The notes: generated from the letters alone by a model not told the origin. A stretch of DNA of 64,000 nt from Mucilaginibacter sp. KACC 22773 (GCF_028736215.1 NZ_CP117883.1:992001-1056000), one strand, 5' to 3'. Counted from the stretch's first letter, positions 16,271-25,471 are shown. Translations and numbers: made by a program.

Positions 16271-18739
16271 TTACTTTGCCTTATTAATTTCGGCAATTGC
16301 ATCATCAATTGCGCTTGCCGATGCTGTATCGTTTAACCCAGCCCTTTGTGTTTTTAACTTGGTTAATACAGCTATAATTTGAGGGCCAACGTACTTTTTA
16401 AATTCAACGCCCAGTTTTTTTATCTCGGTAATCCCTTGCAGTGCATGTTCCTGGCTTTTTATTCTGCCTATATAGGCAGCAAATTTGTCGGTAAGCTTAT
16501 ACCGTGATTCCTGGAAACGGCTCATATAAAACGTGAATATATAGTCCCATTTGTCGTCCCCGGCATTTGCTGTATAAACGGTGAACAGGGCGTTGGTTAA
16601 ATCTCCTTCATTATCTTTTTCATACAGTGTTGCCAACGTCATAGCCTCGGCGGGGTTTATCTGGTTTATCGCCCACAAAGCGGCACCCTGTACGGTGTAC
16701 GACTGGCTTTTTAAAGCTTGCTTTAATAGTTCAAGGTCGGTGGGTTTTCTATATTTCCCCAAAAGCACAATGGCTTGTGCCTGCGCCAACGGATTGTCGT
16801 CTTTTCGGGCAATGTCAGCAATCAATAGGTACGCCGCAGTGCGGATGGTATCGTTGTCCATGTTTATAGCACGCAGGGCTTTCAGGCGTAAACCAAAGTA
16901 TTTGTCTTTTAAAGCACTAAGTAATATCCTTTGGCCTAACGGCGTTTTTTGTGACGATGTTGCTGCTTCAATAGCCTCGTAACGATCAAGATATAAAGGT
17001 GCCTGCTCGTATTGAAATGCATACTCTTCCAGTGTTTTATGATCGGTTTTTTTGGCAAGTAACAGCTTGTCGCCATCAACGTTTACCAGTTCGGGTTTTG
17101 ACGGCAGGGTGAAAGTTAAGGTATCTGCCTTACTGTGCATCCAAACCTGGTGACGTTCTTTTTTGCCAGCTACGTAAATATCTACCGCAAACGGAAATGT
17201 GAAAATTTGCCCGCTTTGGGTTTGTTGCAGGTATATAGTTTGCTTTTTACTGCTTTCATCCCAACTATAGTTAATGTTTAGTTCGGGGTGCCCGGCGCCG
17301 TAATACCATTGGTTAAAAAACCAGTTCAAATCAAGTCCGCTCGCCTCCTCCATAGCCAGGCGAAGTTGTTGGGCTTCTGCACTTTTAAATGCATTTGTTG
17401 TCAGGTAAATATTCAATCCTTTGTAAAAAGCATCGTTCCCTAAATAATGGCGCAGCATATTCAGTATGCGGCCGCCTTTTTGGTAAGTAACGCCATCAAA
17501 TACATCCTGGCTATCGTTATAATAAAAACGAACCAGGTTTTTTGTTGCATTTTGTGCGCTGCCCAGGTAGCCCTGTAAACCCTCCTGGATATGTTCGTCG
17601 GCAGCATCCTGTCCGTAGCGGTGTTCGGCCCAAAGTATTTCGCCCAGGTCGGCAAATGATTCATTAAGGGTGAGGTTGCTCCAGCTTTCGGTAGTTACAT
17701 AATCGCCAAACCATTGGTGAAACAGTTCGTGGATGCTGCCAAAATCGTTATGAATCCTGTCAACCAGTTCGCGCCTGGTGGCCTGGGCGCCTTCGCCGGT
17801 CACCATTGCCGTTGTGTTTTCCATGGCTCCGCTTACATAGTCGCGCACGGTAATTTGCGCGTATTTATTCCAGGGATAATCCACCCCGGTAATTTTCGAA
17901 AAAAAGCTCATGGCATCTGGTGTAAAACCAAATATATCTTTTGCGTAAGGCGCATACTTGGGCTCAACATAGTAGCTTACCTCTTTGCCATGCCAACTAT
18001 CCTTATAAATCGCGAAATCACCCACGGCCATTATAAACAGGTAGGGGGCATTGGGCAGCTCCATTTTCCAGGTATCGGTGCGGGTATTGTCGGCGTTGAT
18101 TTTTTGTGATGCAAGCCTGCCATTGGATAGGGTGACATATTTTGCAGGAACGGTCATGGCTATTTCGCTGGTTGTTTTTTGATTGGGTTTATCAATGGTA
18201 GGGAACCAGGCCGATGAACTTTCCGGCTCGCCTTCTGTCCAGATCTGGGTTGGCTTATTTTTTTCTGTTCCATCGGGGTTAATAAAGTACAGGCCTTTCC
18301 CGTGTTTACGCGAGGTTTTTAACTCGTTGGGTTTAGCGGTGTAGTCTATGAATAGTGTATAGCTTTCATTATTGTGATAAACCCTATCTAATTTAATGGC
18401 AACGGTAAGGCTGTCGTAACTAAATTTAAGAGGATAATTTTTGCCATTTTTTGCAACGGAAATATTTTTCAGGTCCATGCCTTTGGCATCCAGCCTTAAG
18501 GTATCGGTTGGGTAAAAGTGAGGTTTTAGCGTAAGCCACTCTTTACCGTATAGGTAGCGTTTTTTATAATCAAAACTTACCGCCAGTTTGGTATGTACCA
18601 GGTCATTGATCTTAGCCGGGGTTTCCTGGTAGGTATTTGCTATTGGGTTTGCAGACTTTTCCTGGGCAAATACCCGGTTAAAAGCGCCAACGTTAGCCAA
18701 ACCGGCGCAAAACAGCAAGGTTACAAAAAGCTTTTTCAT
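16271..18739 (-). CDS. M1 family metallopeptidase (aminopeptidase N-like)
   Basis: 822 residues from the Met beginning KKLFVTLLFCAG, a signal peptide; in-frame Mets at 18745 and 18763 are alternatives. The exopeptidase motif GAMEN is at 304-308. The zinc site is HELFH at 337-341 with the third ligand Glu360, in HEXXH-x18-E spacing. The C-terminal 250 residues look like an ARM/HEAT-type helical domain. It removes N-terminal residues from peptides in the periplasm. A TATATTTG -7 element on its strand lies just upstream, and two ATAGTACTAT palindromes overlap the -33 region. Confidence 0.93.
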   Translation of the reverse strand: MKKLFVTLLFCAGLANVGAFNRVFAQEKSANPIANTYQETPAKINDLVHTKLAVSFDYKKRYLYGKEWLTLKPHFYPTDTLRLDAKGMDLKNISVAKNGKNYPLKFSYDSLTVAIKLDRVYHNNESYTLFIDYTAKPNELKTSRKHGKGLYFINPDGTEKNKPTQIWTEGEPESSSAWFPTIDKPNQKTTSEIAMTVPAKYVTLSNGRLASQKINADNTRTDTWKMELPNAPYLFIMAVGDFAIYKDSWHGKEVSYYVEPKYAPYAKDIFGFTPDAMSFFSKITGVDYPWNKYAQITVRDYVSGAMENTTAMVTGEGAQATRRELVDRIHNDFGSIHELFHQWFGDYVTTESWSNLTLNESFADLGEILWAEHRYGQDAADEHIQEGLQGYLGSAQNATKNLVRFYYNDSQDVFDGVTYQKGGRILNMLRHYLGNDAFYKGLNIYLTTNAFKSAEAQQLRLAMEEASGLDLNWFFNQWYYGAGHPELNINYSWDESSKKQTIYLQQTQSGQIFTFPFAVDIYVAGKKERHQVWMHSKADTLTFTLPSKPELVNVDGDKLLLAKKTDHKTLEEYAFQYEQAPLYLDRYEAIEAATSSQKTPLGQRILLSALKDKYFGLRLKALRAINMDNDTIRTAAYLLIADIARKDDNPLAQAQAIVLLGKYRKPTDLELLKQALKSQSYTVQGAALWAINQINPAEAMTLATLYEKDNEGDLTNALFTVYTANAGDDKWDYIFTFYMSRFQESRYKLTDKFAAYIGRIKSQEHALQGITEIKKLGVEFKKYVGPQIIAVLTKLKTQRAGLNDTASASAIDDAIAEINKAK

Positions 18740-18759
18740 ATTCATTCGATTTGATACGA

Positions 18760-18804
18760 ACAAATATATGATATTGTATAGTACTATTTATAACATAGTA
18801 CTAT
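18760..18804 (-). promoter_or_regulatory. promoter and paired palindromic operator of the M1 peptidase gene
   Basis: On the minus strand TATATTTG (18767-18760) fits a -7 element 20 nt before the ATG. Upstream, the 10-bp palindrome ATAGTACTAT occurs twice (18778-18787 and 18795-18804), 17 bp centre to centre, covering the expected -33 region. This is the geometry of a repressor operator; the cognate protein is unknown. Confidence 0.5.
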
Positions 18805-18873
18805 TTATTTATGGACTTAACTCGTGTGTTATTACAGTGATGTAAATGGCTGGTAAATTCAATTAAAAATACT

Positions 18874-18896
18874 TAAATTTGTACTTAATTAAGTAC
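18874..18896 (+). promoter_or_regulatory. promoter and palindromic operator of yefM-yoeB
   Basis: TAAATTTG at 18874-18881 is a -7 element. The 16-bp perfect palindrome GTACTTAATTAAGTAC at 18881-18896 overlaps its end and the predicted transcription start. YefM-type antitoxins are known to autoregulate through palindromes with a central GTAC core, so this is the likely YefM/YoeB operator. Confidence 0.6.
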
Positions 18897-18903
18897 TTAA
18901 AAT

Positions 18904-19158
18904 ATGGAGGTTTTAAATTATACGGAATTTCGGAAAAACCTTGCCCGAAATTTGGATAAAGTGAATGACGATGCCGAAGTTGTTATTGTATCGCGCAGCA
19001 AAGGAAAAAACGTTGTGGTGATTGGTTTGGATGAATATAATGCCATAACCGAAACATTGCATATTGTTAAAAGTGAAGCTAACAGGAAACGTTTGCAGGA
19101 TGCTATTGACGAAATGGATAGCGGAGCCTTTTATCAGCACAAATTAATAGAGGATTAA
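18904..19158 (+). CDS. YefM/Phd-type antitoxin
   Basis: 84 residues. The N-terminal YTEFRKNLARNLDKVNDDAE and VVIVSRSKGKNVVVIGLDEY are the Phd/YefM DNA-binding fold; the C-terminal helical part (from about residue 50) wraps the toxin. It neutralises YoeB and represses its own promoter, where a 16-bp palindrome sits 8 nt before the ATG. The stop codon is separated from the toxin start by one base. Confidence 0.9.
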   Translation: MEVLNYTEFRKNLARNLDKVNDDAEVVIVSRSKGKNVVVIGLDEYNAITETLHIVKSEANRKRLQDAIDEMDSGAFYQHKLIED

Positions 19159-19159
19159 C

Positions 19160-19420
19160 TTGGAATTGGTTTGGCAAACCCAAGGCTGGGACGATTACTT
19201 ACATTGGCAGCAAGCCGATAAAAAGGTGATGGAGCGAATTAACGCCCTTATTAAAGAATGCTTACGTTCACCATTTAAAGGCATTGGTAAACCCGAACCC
19301 TTAAAAGGAAATTTTGCAGGCTGCTGGAGCCGCAGGATAACCGACGAACACCGTTTGATTTATAAAGTTAAAGACGGCCGATTGCATATTTTGCAATGCC
19401 GATACCATTATCAAATTTAA
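19160..19420 (+). CDS. yoeB: YoeB-type toxin (ribosome-dependent mRNA interferase)
   Basis: 86 residues, starting at a TTG one base after the antitoxin stop; no ATG exists in a suitable place, and the N-terminus ELVWQTQGWDDYLHWQ matches YoeB from the first residues. GIGKPEPLKGNFAGCWSRRI and DEHRLIYKV hold the catalytic Glu, Arg and the C-terminal HY (CRYHYQI). YoeB cleaves mRNA in the ribosomal A site. The rare start codon may keep toxin output below antitoxin output. Confidence 0.92.
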   Translation: MELVWQTQGWDDYLHWQQADKKVMERINALIKECLRSPFKGIGKPEPLKGNFAGCWSRRITDEHRLIYKVKDGRLHILQCRYHYQI

Positions 19421-19423
19421 AAC

Positions 19424-19462
19424 AAAAAGGCCTTCAAAATTTCAAACCTACAAGGCTTTTTT
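19424..19462. terminator. predicted bidirectional terminator
   Basis: AAAAAGGCCTT faces AAGGCTTTTTT across an 18-nt loop, between the convergent yoeB and C45-like genes. Either strand has a T-tract. Confidence 0.65.
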
Positions 19463-19497
19463 GTGTTTAGTAATTTTCAATTCTACAAATTCTGATT

Positions 19498-20919
19498 TTA
19501 TTTAGCCGCAAACAACGTCCACGGGTAGGCTTTCATATCGCGCAAATATTTGGCCTGGTAGTTATATTCGGGATGTTGCTTCAGGAAGGGTGCTGCCAGG
19601 AAATCATCGCCGCTTGGGTGGCCCATATGTGCCCATAGCTGGAGTTTACTAACCATATCGGCAGTGGCAACTTTGCCTTGTACGGCGCCCATGGGGTAGT
19701 AGGGGCCCTCGCTCCACTCGGGGCAGCCTTTAGGGTCTTTGTCAATATGGCCGTCAATAACGCAGCGGTTTAGCGCGGTTTTATTGTTAAGCGCATCAAA
19801 GGTATCGCCTTCAATTGTTTTACCGTTATCGGCATCAAGTTTGCCTTTGTAGTTAACACAAACCAGTTTTTCCATCCTCAACTTACGTGCGTTGGGCGAG
19901 TTGGTTTTATCATTTACATCAAATGTGGTTTCCTGTTTTATTAGGTTGGGATCGGCCGGGAAGTTGGAGCCTATCATGGCGGTATCTTTTGATCGCCATA
20001 CTTTCATGGTTTTAAGGCCCAGCTCCAGTTTGGCCACTTCGTTGGTTTTGGTATCGCCAATGAGCCAGTCGTTAGCATAGCCGCCGTTGTTATCGGTAGT
20101 CATTATTTTAATTACATCGTCAATGCTATTACTGTATTGGGCGGCTTTGCGTGCTCGTACAAATTCGGGCGTGCGGGTGGTGTCAAAGCCTTTAAAGCCG
20201 GTTATGGTAGTTTCGGTTATCACTATGCCGCTGCTGGTTTCTACAAAATCATCGCCGCTGTGGATAAAGCCCGGCGCGGTATCCATCAGTATATGATTGC
20301 CTTTTTCGGGTACGATATCGGCAATTACATTCCAGCGTTCGCCCACAATATAATCTGTCCAGTTATTATGGCCAATCACTATTTTGCCATCTTTGGTATA
20401 TTTTCCGGTGGCTATAAAGGCGCTGCAGTTGCCGGGCGCTTTATTATCGCCGCTACCGGGTTTTACTTTGTTCATCAAACCGGGTACATAATATTGGGCC
20501 AGCTCGATGTTGGCATTAAGCGCGGTGATATCCAGGGTATCGTATTTCAGGCCTTTGGCTTTCAAACCTTCGGTTATGCCACGTATCTCGTCCTGGTATT
20601 CTTTACCAATTTTGCCCCACATAAACCGGGCCGATGCCTTGCGGTAAAAAGCCCAGTCTTTTTTACTGGTATAGGGCAGGTAATACTGCATCACCTTTAT
20701 TAAGGTATCTATTTCTTTAGATAGCAGGTAACCATGCTGATAGCCAATATCGGCCGGCGAACCCGCCAGGTGCACGTAAATCCATCCGTTTTTGTCTTCG
20801 CGGGAGGCTTTGCCCATGCGGTCATGTACTACGGTTGTTTTTTCTGTGGTTTTTTGCTTGCAGGCAAATAATAGGGTGGTGATAAAGATGATAGAAAGTG
20901 TTTGAGCAAATTGTTTCAT
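19498..20919 (-). CDS. C45 / phospholipase B-like Ntn-hydrolase lipoprotein
   Basis: 473 residues from the Met beginning KQFAQTLSII; the signal peptide ends with LLFAC, a lipobox. The following segment GWIYVHLAGSPADIGYQHGY is typical of the C45/phospholipase B-like group. GNCSAFIATG holds Cys165, the probable autoprocessing nucleophile, and GGYANDWLIGD and LELGLKTMKV are later conserved blocks. Members are N-terminal-nucleophile amidases or acyltransferases that cut amide bonds in lipids or peptides; the substrate here is unknown. Expected at the cell surface or periplasm. Confidence 0.8.
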   Translation of the reverse strand: MKQFAQTLSIIFITTLLFACKQKTTEKTTVVHDRMGKASREDKNGWIYVHLAGSPADIGYQHGYLLSKEIDTLIKVMQYYLPYTSKKDWAFYRKASARFMWGKIGKEYQDEIRGITEGLKAKGLKYDTLDITALNANIELAQYYVPGLMNKVKPGSGDNKAPGNCSAFIATGKYTKDGKIVIGHNNWTDYIVGERWNVIADIVPEKGNHILMDTAPGFIHSGDDFVETSSGIVITETTITGFKGFDTTRTPEFVRARKAAQYSNSIDDVIKIMTTDNNGGYANDWLIGDTKTNEVAKLELGLKTMKVWRSKDTAMIGSNFPADPNLIKQETTFDVNDKTNSPNARKLRMEKLVCVNYKGKLDADNGKTIEGDTFDALNNKTALNRCVIDGHIDKDPKGCPEWSEGPYYPMGAVQGKVATADMVSKLQLWAHMGHPSGDDFLAAPFLKQHPEYNYQAKYLRDMKAYPWTLFAAK

Positions 20920-21033
20920 CGTGTTTAACTGCTTAATTGTTAGATGGATGAATATAGGGAAAGAAAATGGGCTTAGCAACAGAACTTATTTTGCCAATGG
21001 AGAAATCGCTTTAAGCTAAGCAATTGACAGGAT

Positions 21034-21159
21034 GCTCCAGAGGAGCAAAAGCTTTGTAGCATAAATGGATTAACGTTTTTGCGTGCCAGAGGTACGGAAC
21101 CTTAGGTGACGTACCTCTGGCACGGAGCTTCATCCCGGGTTTTTTACTACAAAGCTTTT
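21034..21159. repeat. nested palindromic dispersed element
   Basis: Outer arms AAAAGCTTTGTAG (21047-21059) and CTACAAAGCTTTT (21147-21159) enclose a perfect 15-bp inverted repeat CGTGCCAGAGGTACG (21082-21096) / 21110-21124 with a 13-nt loop; a small GCTCC-AGA-GGAGC hairpin precedes it. A short open frame through it codes for nothing recognisable. The rest of the 20920-21471 gap holds the rplC promoter and leader. Confidence 0.75.
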
Positions 21160-21367
21160 CCCTCGCTGGGGAGAAATTCCCTAACAAAAAATCAGGCTCA
21201 TGAAATTTTACGCCGGCTGTTAAACGGTCATTTTCCTGCGCTCTGCATTGGCGTTTCGGAGATGGAAGTAACTCCCCAATTAAATCGCTTAACCCCCAGC
21301 TAAATACCCCGAAACCTTCCGTTAAAACAAGTATATAAAATTTATAAAAAAATAACTCACTAACTAT

Positions 21368-21397
21368 TTGATTATTACTGTAAAGTTTCTATCTTTG
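21368..21397 (+). promoter_or_regulatory. promoter of the rplC ribosomal cluster
   Basis: TTG (21368-21370), a 19-nt spacer and TATCTTTG (21390-21397) match the consensus promoter of the phylum exactly in spacing and -7 sequence. Transcription should start a few bases after 21400. Confidence 0.8.
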
Positions 21398-21401
21398 CCG
21401 T

Positions 21402-21471
21402 CCCTTTCGGGGGGAATAATATGTCTTGAACGAAGCCCTACTGCTTCGATGGACACAAATAAATTAAAGAA
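21402..21471 (+). promoter_or_regulatory. 5' leader of the ribosomal cluster with hairpin
   Basis: A roughly 70-nt untranslated leader. CGAAGC (21431-21436) pairs with GCTTCG (21443-21448) around CCTACT, and CCC/GGG around 21402-21412 may form a second small stem. By position it could be an autoregulatory site for a cluster protein such as L4, but that is only an inference. Confidence 0.4.
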
Positions 21472-22089
21472 ATGTCAGGAATTATTGGTAAAAAAGTAGG
21501 AATGACCAGCATTTTCGACGAAACAGGGAAAAATATTCCTTGCACCGTAATCGAAGCTGGCCCTTGCGTGGTAACACAAGTTAAGTCTGTTGATACAGAC
21601 GGATATGCAGCTGTACAGCTGGCATATGGCGACAAAAAGGAAAAAAACACCTCCGGTCCGTTAAAAGGACACTTCCAAAAAGCCGGTACAACTCCAAAGC
21701 GTAAGCTTGTTGAATTCAAAACTTTCGAGGATGAAAAATCATTAGGTGACACTGTTACCGTTGATATTTTTGCCGCGGGAGATTTTGTTGATGTGGTTGG
21801 TACTTCAAAAGGTAAAGGATTTCAGGGTGTGGTAAAACGTCACGGTTTTGGTGGTGTGGGTATGCAAACTCACGGTCAGCACAATCGTTTACGTGCGCCA
21901 GGTTCCTTAGGTGCGTCATCATGGCCGTCGCGTGTATTTAAAGGCATGCGCATGGCAGGTCAAACCGGTAACGTTCGTGTTAAAACACAGAACTTACAAG
22001 TGATTAAGGTTTACGCTGAGCAAAACCTGTTGGTTGTTAAAGGTTCCATCCCCGGAGCTAAGGGTTCATTCGTAATAGTGGATAAATAA
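21472..22089 (+). CDS. rplC: 50S ribosomal protein L3 (uL3)
   Basis: 205 residues, normal for the family. It starts [18 protein letters not shown] and contains the conserved stretch [17 protein letters not shown] with the long loop that reaches the peptidyl-transferase centre. L3 is one of the first proteins to bind 23S rRNA. Here it is the first gene of the cluster, behind a consensus promoter; the usual preceding rpsJ gene is absent. rplD follows after 1 nt. Confidence 0.97.
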   Translation: MSGIIGKKVGMTSIFDETGKNIPCTVIEAGPCVVTQVKSVDTDGYAAVQLAYGDKKEKNTSGPLKGHFQKAGTTPKRKLVEFKTFEDEKSLGDTVTVDIFAAGDFVDVVGTSKGKGFQGVVKRHGFGGVGMQTHGQHNRLRAPGSLGASSWPSRVFKGMRMAGQTGNVRVKTQNLQVIKVYAEQNLLVVKGSIPGAKGSFVIVDK

Positions 22090-22090
22090 G

Positions 22091-22723
22091 ATGGAAGTAA
22101 ACGTATTAAACGTATCAGGTAAAGAAACAGGTGCCAAGGTGCAGCTTCCTGAGTCGGTATTCGGTATTGAGCCAAACGATCACGCGATTTATCTTGATGT
22201 TAAGCAATTTTTAGCTAACCAACGTCAGGGTACACACAAATCAAAACAGCGTAACGAAATTGCAGGTTCAACCCGCAAATTATATAAACAAAAAGGTACA
22301 GGTGGTGCCCGTGCAGGTAGCGTTAAATCTCCATTATTTAATGGTGGTGGTCGCGTTTTCGGTCCGCAACCACGCGATTACAGCTTCAAATTAAACAAGA
22401 AGTTAAAATCACTGGCCCGTAAATCGGCTTTATCATACAAAGCAAAAGATAACAACATTTTAGTATTGGAAGATTTTAATTTTGATAGCATCAAAACTAA
22501 AAACTACATTAAAATGGAGGCCGACCTGAATGTTACTAATGACAAAACATTATTAGTAGTAGCAGGCGCCGAAAATAACAATGTGTATTTATCAAGCAGA
22601 AACCTGAAGAAAACGAAAGTAATTTCGGTTGAGCAGCTAAACACTTATGATGTGTTAAACGCTGGTAAACTGTTATTAACTACAGGCGCTGTAAAAACTT
22701 TGGAGGAAGCATTAGCTAAGTAA
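22091..22723 (+). CDS. rplD: 50S ribosomal protein L4 (uL4)
   Basis: 210 residues. The exit-tunnel loop [20 protein letters not shown] and the segment [14 protein letters not shown] are diagnostic. L4 lines the peptide tunnel and in some bacteria represses its own operon. It sits between rplC (1 nt) and rplW (2 nt), so the three are translated as a tight unit. Confidence 0.97.
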   Translation: MEVNVLNVSGKETGAKVQLPESVFGIEPNDHAIYLDVKQFLANQRQGTHKSKQRNEIAGSTRKLYKQKGTGGARAGSVKSPLFNGGGRVFGPQPRDYSFKLNKKLKSLARKSALSYKAKDNNILVLEDFNFDSIKTKNYIKMEADLNVTNDKTLLVVAGAENNNVYLSSRNLKKTKVISVEQLNTYDVLNAGKLLLTTGAVKTLEEALAK

Positions 22724-22725
22724 TT

Positions 22726-23016
22726 ATGGAAATTTTAAAGAAACCCCTACTTACTGAAAAAGTAACTCAATTAACCGAGAAACTTAACCGTTATGCTTTC
22801 AAAGTTGATCACAGAGCAAACAAAATTCAGATTAAAGGCGCCATTGAGGCAATGTACGGTGTTAACGTTAAGGCGGTAAACACTATGAAATACGTCGGCA
22901 AACTTAAAACTCGCAATACTAAGGCAGGCGCCGTTTCTGGCCGTGCTGCTACGTATAAAAAAGCGATCATTACTTTGAATGACGGTCAAACAATTGATTT
23001 TTACAGCAATATATAA
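22726..23016 (+). CDS. rplW: 50S ribosomal protein L23 (uL23)
   Basis: 96 residues. [18 protein letters not shown] and [19 protein letters not shown] are typical; L23 surrounds the tunnel exit and is the docking site for trigger factor and the signal recognition particle. Follows rplD by 2 nt. Confidence 0.96.
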   Translation: MEILKKPLLTEKVTQLTEKLNRYAFKVDHRANKIQIKGAIEAMYGVNVKAVNTMKYVGKLKTRNTKAGAVSGRAATYKKAIITLNDGQTIDFYSNI

Positions 23017-23024
23017 TTATAGAG

Positions 23025-23852
23025 ATGGCAGTAAAGAGATTTAAACCGGTTACCCCCGGTACCCGTTTCAGAGTTGACGTATCTAACTCAGATATTACAA
23101 CAAACGTTCCTGAAAAGTCGTTGGTTGTATCATCCAACACAAGATCGGGCGGACGTAACAACACCGGTAAAATGACTATGCGCTACTTAGGTGGTGGTCA
23201 TAAGCAAGCATACAGGTTGATTGATTTCAAACGTAATAAATTTGACATCCCTGCAAAAGTTGCAACTATCGAGTACGATCCTAACCGTTCGGCACGTATA
23301 GCACTGTTACATTTTGTTGATGGTGAAAAACGATACATGATAGCTCCGGAAGGCTTAACAGTTGGAACGGTAGTTGTAGCCGGCGAGACAGCTACTCCAG
23401 AGGTTGGTAACACCATGCCTTTGAAGAACATCCCGTTAGGTTCTATCATCCACAACATTGAGTTAAACCCAGGCCAGGGTGGTGTAATTGCCCGCAGTGC
23501 CGGTACTTATGCCCAGCTTTCGGCGCGCGATGGTAAATATGCCATCATCAAATTGCCTTCAGGCGAAACCCGTATGATATTGTCAACTTGTTTGGCAACT
23601 ATCGGTACCGTTTCAAATGGCGAAAGAGCAAACGCGGTGTTAGGTAAAGCAGGCCGCAAACGTTGGTTAGGCCGCAGGCCGCGTGTTCGTGGTGTTGCCA
23701 TGAACCCGGTAGATCACCCTATGGGTGGTGGTGAGGGTAGAGCCTCAGGTGGTCATCCACGTTCACGTAAAGGTTTGTTAGCTAAAGGCTACAAAACTCG
23801 TGATAAGAAAAAAGGGTCGGATCGTTATATCATTGAAAGAAGGAAAAAATAA
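23025..23852 (+). CDS. rplB: 50S ribosomal protein L2 (uL2)
   Basis: 275 residues. [15 protein letters not shown] near residue 55 and the C-terminal [20 protein letters not shown] are the signature regions; the His in VDHPMGGG is near the peptidyl-transferase centre. The gene's last base overlaps the A of the rpsS ATG (TAATG). Confidence 0.98.
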   Translation: MAVKRFKPVTPGTRFRVDVSNSDITTNVPEKSLVVSSNTRSGGRNNTGKMTMRYLGGGHKQAYRLIDFKRNKFDIPAKVATIEYDPNRSARIALLHFVDGEKRYMIAPEGLTVGTVVVAGETATPEVGNTMPLKNIPLGSIIHNIELNPGQGGVIARSAGTYAQLSARDGKYAIIKLPSGETRMILSTCLATIGTVSNGERANAVLGKAGRKRWLGRRPRVRGVAMNPVDHPMGGGEGRASGGHPRSRKGLLAKGYKTRDKKKGSDRYIIERRKK

Positions 23853-24118
23853 TGGCACGTTCAATTAAAAAAGGACCTTATATTGATCATAACCTGGAAA
23901 GAAAAGTTCTGACCTTGAATGAATCAAGCAAAAAATCAGTTGTAAAAACATGGTCACGTCGTTCCATGATCTCTCCTGATTTCGTTGGTCACACATTCGC
24001 AGTACACAATGGTAACAAGTTTATCCCGGTGTATGTAACAGAAAACATGGTTGGTCACAAGTTGGGAGAATTTGCTCCAACCCGTACATTCCGCGGTCAC
24101 GCAGAGAAGAAAAAATAA
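23852..24118 (+). CDS. rpsS: 30S ribosomal protein S19 (uS19)
   Basis: 88 residues. [34 protein letters not shown] and [13 protein letters not shown] are conserved; S19 pairs with S13 at the head of the small subunit. It begins in the TAATG overlap with rplB. Confidence 0.97.
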   Translation: MARSIKKGPYIDHNLERKVLTLNESSKKSVVKTWSRRSMISPDFVGHTFAVHNGNKFIPVYVTENMVGHKLGEFAPTRTFRGHAEKKK

Positions 24119-24124
24119 CAGGCA

Positions 24125-24553
24125 ATGGAAGCAACAACAAAAATTAAAAAGTCTGTACGAGTAGAGCAGCAAAAAAAAGCGGCTAAAGCCATCGTTGGCG
24201 GCCCTGCAGTTGCCAAGTTACAGGACTGCCCAACTTCACCACGCAAGATGCGTTTGGTAGTTGACCTGGTTCGTGGTAAAAATGTATTTTCAGCTTTAAG
24301 TATCTTAAAGTTTACTAATAAAGAAGCTGCCATCCGTGTAGAGAAATTATTAGTATCGGCAATTACTAACTGGGAAGCAAAAAACGAAGGTAAAAAAGCC
24401 GAAGATCATGGCTTGTTTATTAAAGAAATCTCGGTAGGCGGTGGCCGTCAGCTAAAAAGGTTACGCCCTGCTCCGCAAGGAAGGGGATACCGTATCCGTA
24501 AACGCTCAAACCATGTAACACTGGTTGTGGATAGTAAAAACGAAAACAATTAA
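24125..24553 (+). CDS. rplV: 50S ribosomal protein L22 (uL22)
   Basis: 142 residues, longer than the roughly 110 of Escherichia coli because of a Lys/Ala-rich N-terminal extension of about 30 residues before [20 protein letters not shown]. The tunnel beta-hairpin region reads [20 protein letters not shown]. Normal extension for this phylum. Confidence 0.96.
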   Translation: MEATTKIKKSVRVEQQKKAAKAIVGGPAVAKLQDCPTSPRKMRLVVDLVRGKNVFSALSILKFTNKEAAIRVEKLLVSAITNWEAKNEGKKAEDHGLFIKEISVGGGRQLKRLRPAPQGRGYRIRKRSNHVTLVVDSKNENN

Positions 24554-24559
24554 TTTGAA

Positions 24560-25471
24560 ATGGGACAGAAAGCACATCCAATAGGTAACAGATTAGGAAT
24601 CATCAGAGGTTGGGATTCTAATTGGTTCGGTGGCAATCATTATGCCGACAAATTAGTTGAAGACGAAAAAATCCGCAAATACCTTTCAGCACGTATCGCT
24701 AAAGGTGGTGTATCAAAAGTGGTTATCGAACGCACATTAAAACGCATCACTGTAACTATACACACTGCCCGTCCGGGTATTGTGATTGGTAAAGGCGGTG
24801 CCGAAGTTGATAAGATTAAAGAAGAGTTGAAAAAACTTACCAAAAAGGAAGTTCAGATCAACATCTTCGAAATCAAACGCCCCGAGCTTGATGCACAATT
24901 AGTGGCAGAAGGTATTGCAAAACAATTAGAAGCACGTATCTCTTTCCGCCGTGCCATGAAAACTACTATAGCTTCAACCATGAGAATGGGTGCCGAAGGT
25001 ATTAAGATCATGACATCAGGCCGTTTAGGTGGCGCCGAGATGGCACGTAGCGAACAATATAAAGAAGGAAGAATTCCTTTGCACACTTTCCGTGCTGATA
25101 TTGACTACGCATTAGCAGAAGCATTAACTACTTATGGTAAAATAGGTGTTAAAGTATGGATCTGTAAAGGCGAAGTTTACGGCAAACGCGATTTATCGCC
25201 AAACATTGGTGGTGCAAGCAGCGCAAGCGGTAAAGGTGGCAGGCCAGATGGTGCCCCGGCATTCGGTGGTCGTGATAACGCTCGCGGTGGCGAACGTGGT
25301 GGCGAGCGCAGAAATGACAGGAAACCAGGTGGTGGCGATCGCAGAGGCGGTCCTGGCGCAGGTGGTCAAGGTGGTCCTCGTGGTGGCGGTAGCCGTCCGG
25401 GTGGTCAAGGTGGCAGCCGTCCAGGTGGTCAAGGTGGCGGTAACCGTCCAGGTGGCCCAGGAAAGAGATAA
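24560..25471 (+). CDS. rpsC: 30S ribosomal protein S3 (uS3) with long Gly/Arg-rich tail
   Basis: 303 residues against about 210-235 in most bacteria. Residues 1-213 are a normal S3: [20 protein letters not shown], the KH-type [16 protein letters not shown], and [19 protein letters not shown], which lines the mRNA entry channel and helicase site. From about residue 215 (25202 onward) the protein is an 89-residue RGG-like tail of Gly, Arg, Pro, Gln and Asp with repeated RPGGQGG units; the DNA is repetitive too. The tail is probably disordered and RNA-binding. Upstream spacing 6 nt, downstream 48 nt. Confidence 0.96.
   Translation: MGQKAHPIGNRLGIIRGWDSNWFGGNHYADKLVEDEKIRKYLSARIAKGGVSKVVIERTLKRITVTIHTARPGIVIGKGGAEVDKIKEELKKLTKKEVQINIFEIKRPELDAQLVAEGIAKQLEARISFRRAMKTTIASTMRMGAEGIKIMTSGRLGGAEMARSEQYKEGRIPLHTFRADIDYALAEALTTYGKIGVKVWICKGEVYGKRDLSPNIGGASSASGKGGRPDGAPAFGGRDNARGGERGGERRNDRKPGGGDRRGGPGAGGQGGPRGGGSRPGGQGGSRPGGQGGGNRPGGPGKR

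Noticed and set aside
21106..21303. 65-residue frame between the palindromic element and the rplC promoter
   Set aside because: Its start lies inside the perfect hairpin of a repeat and the product has no recognisable pattern; composition is that of repeat DNA.
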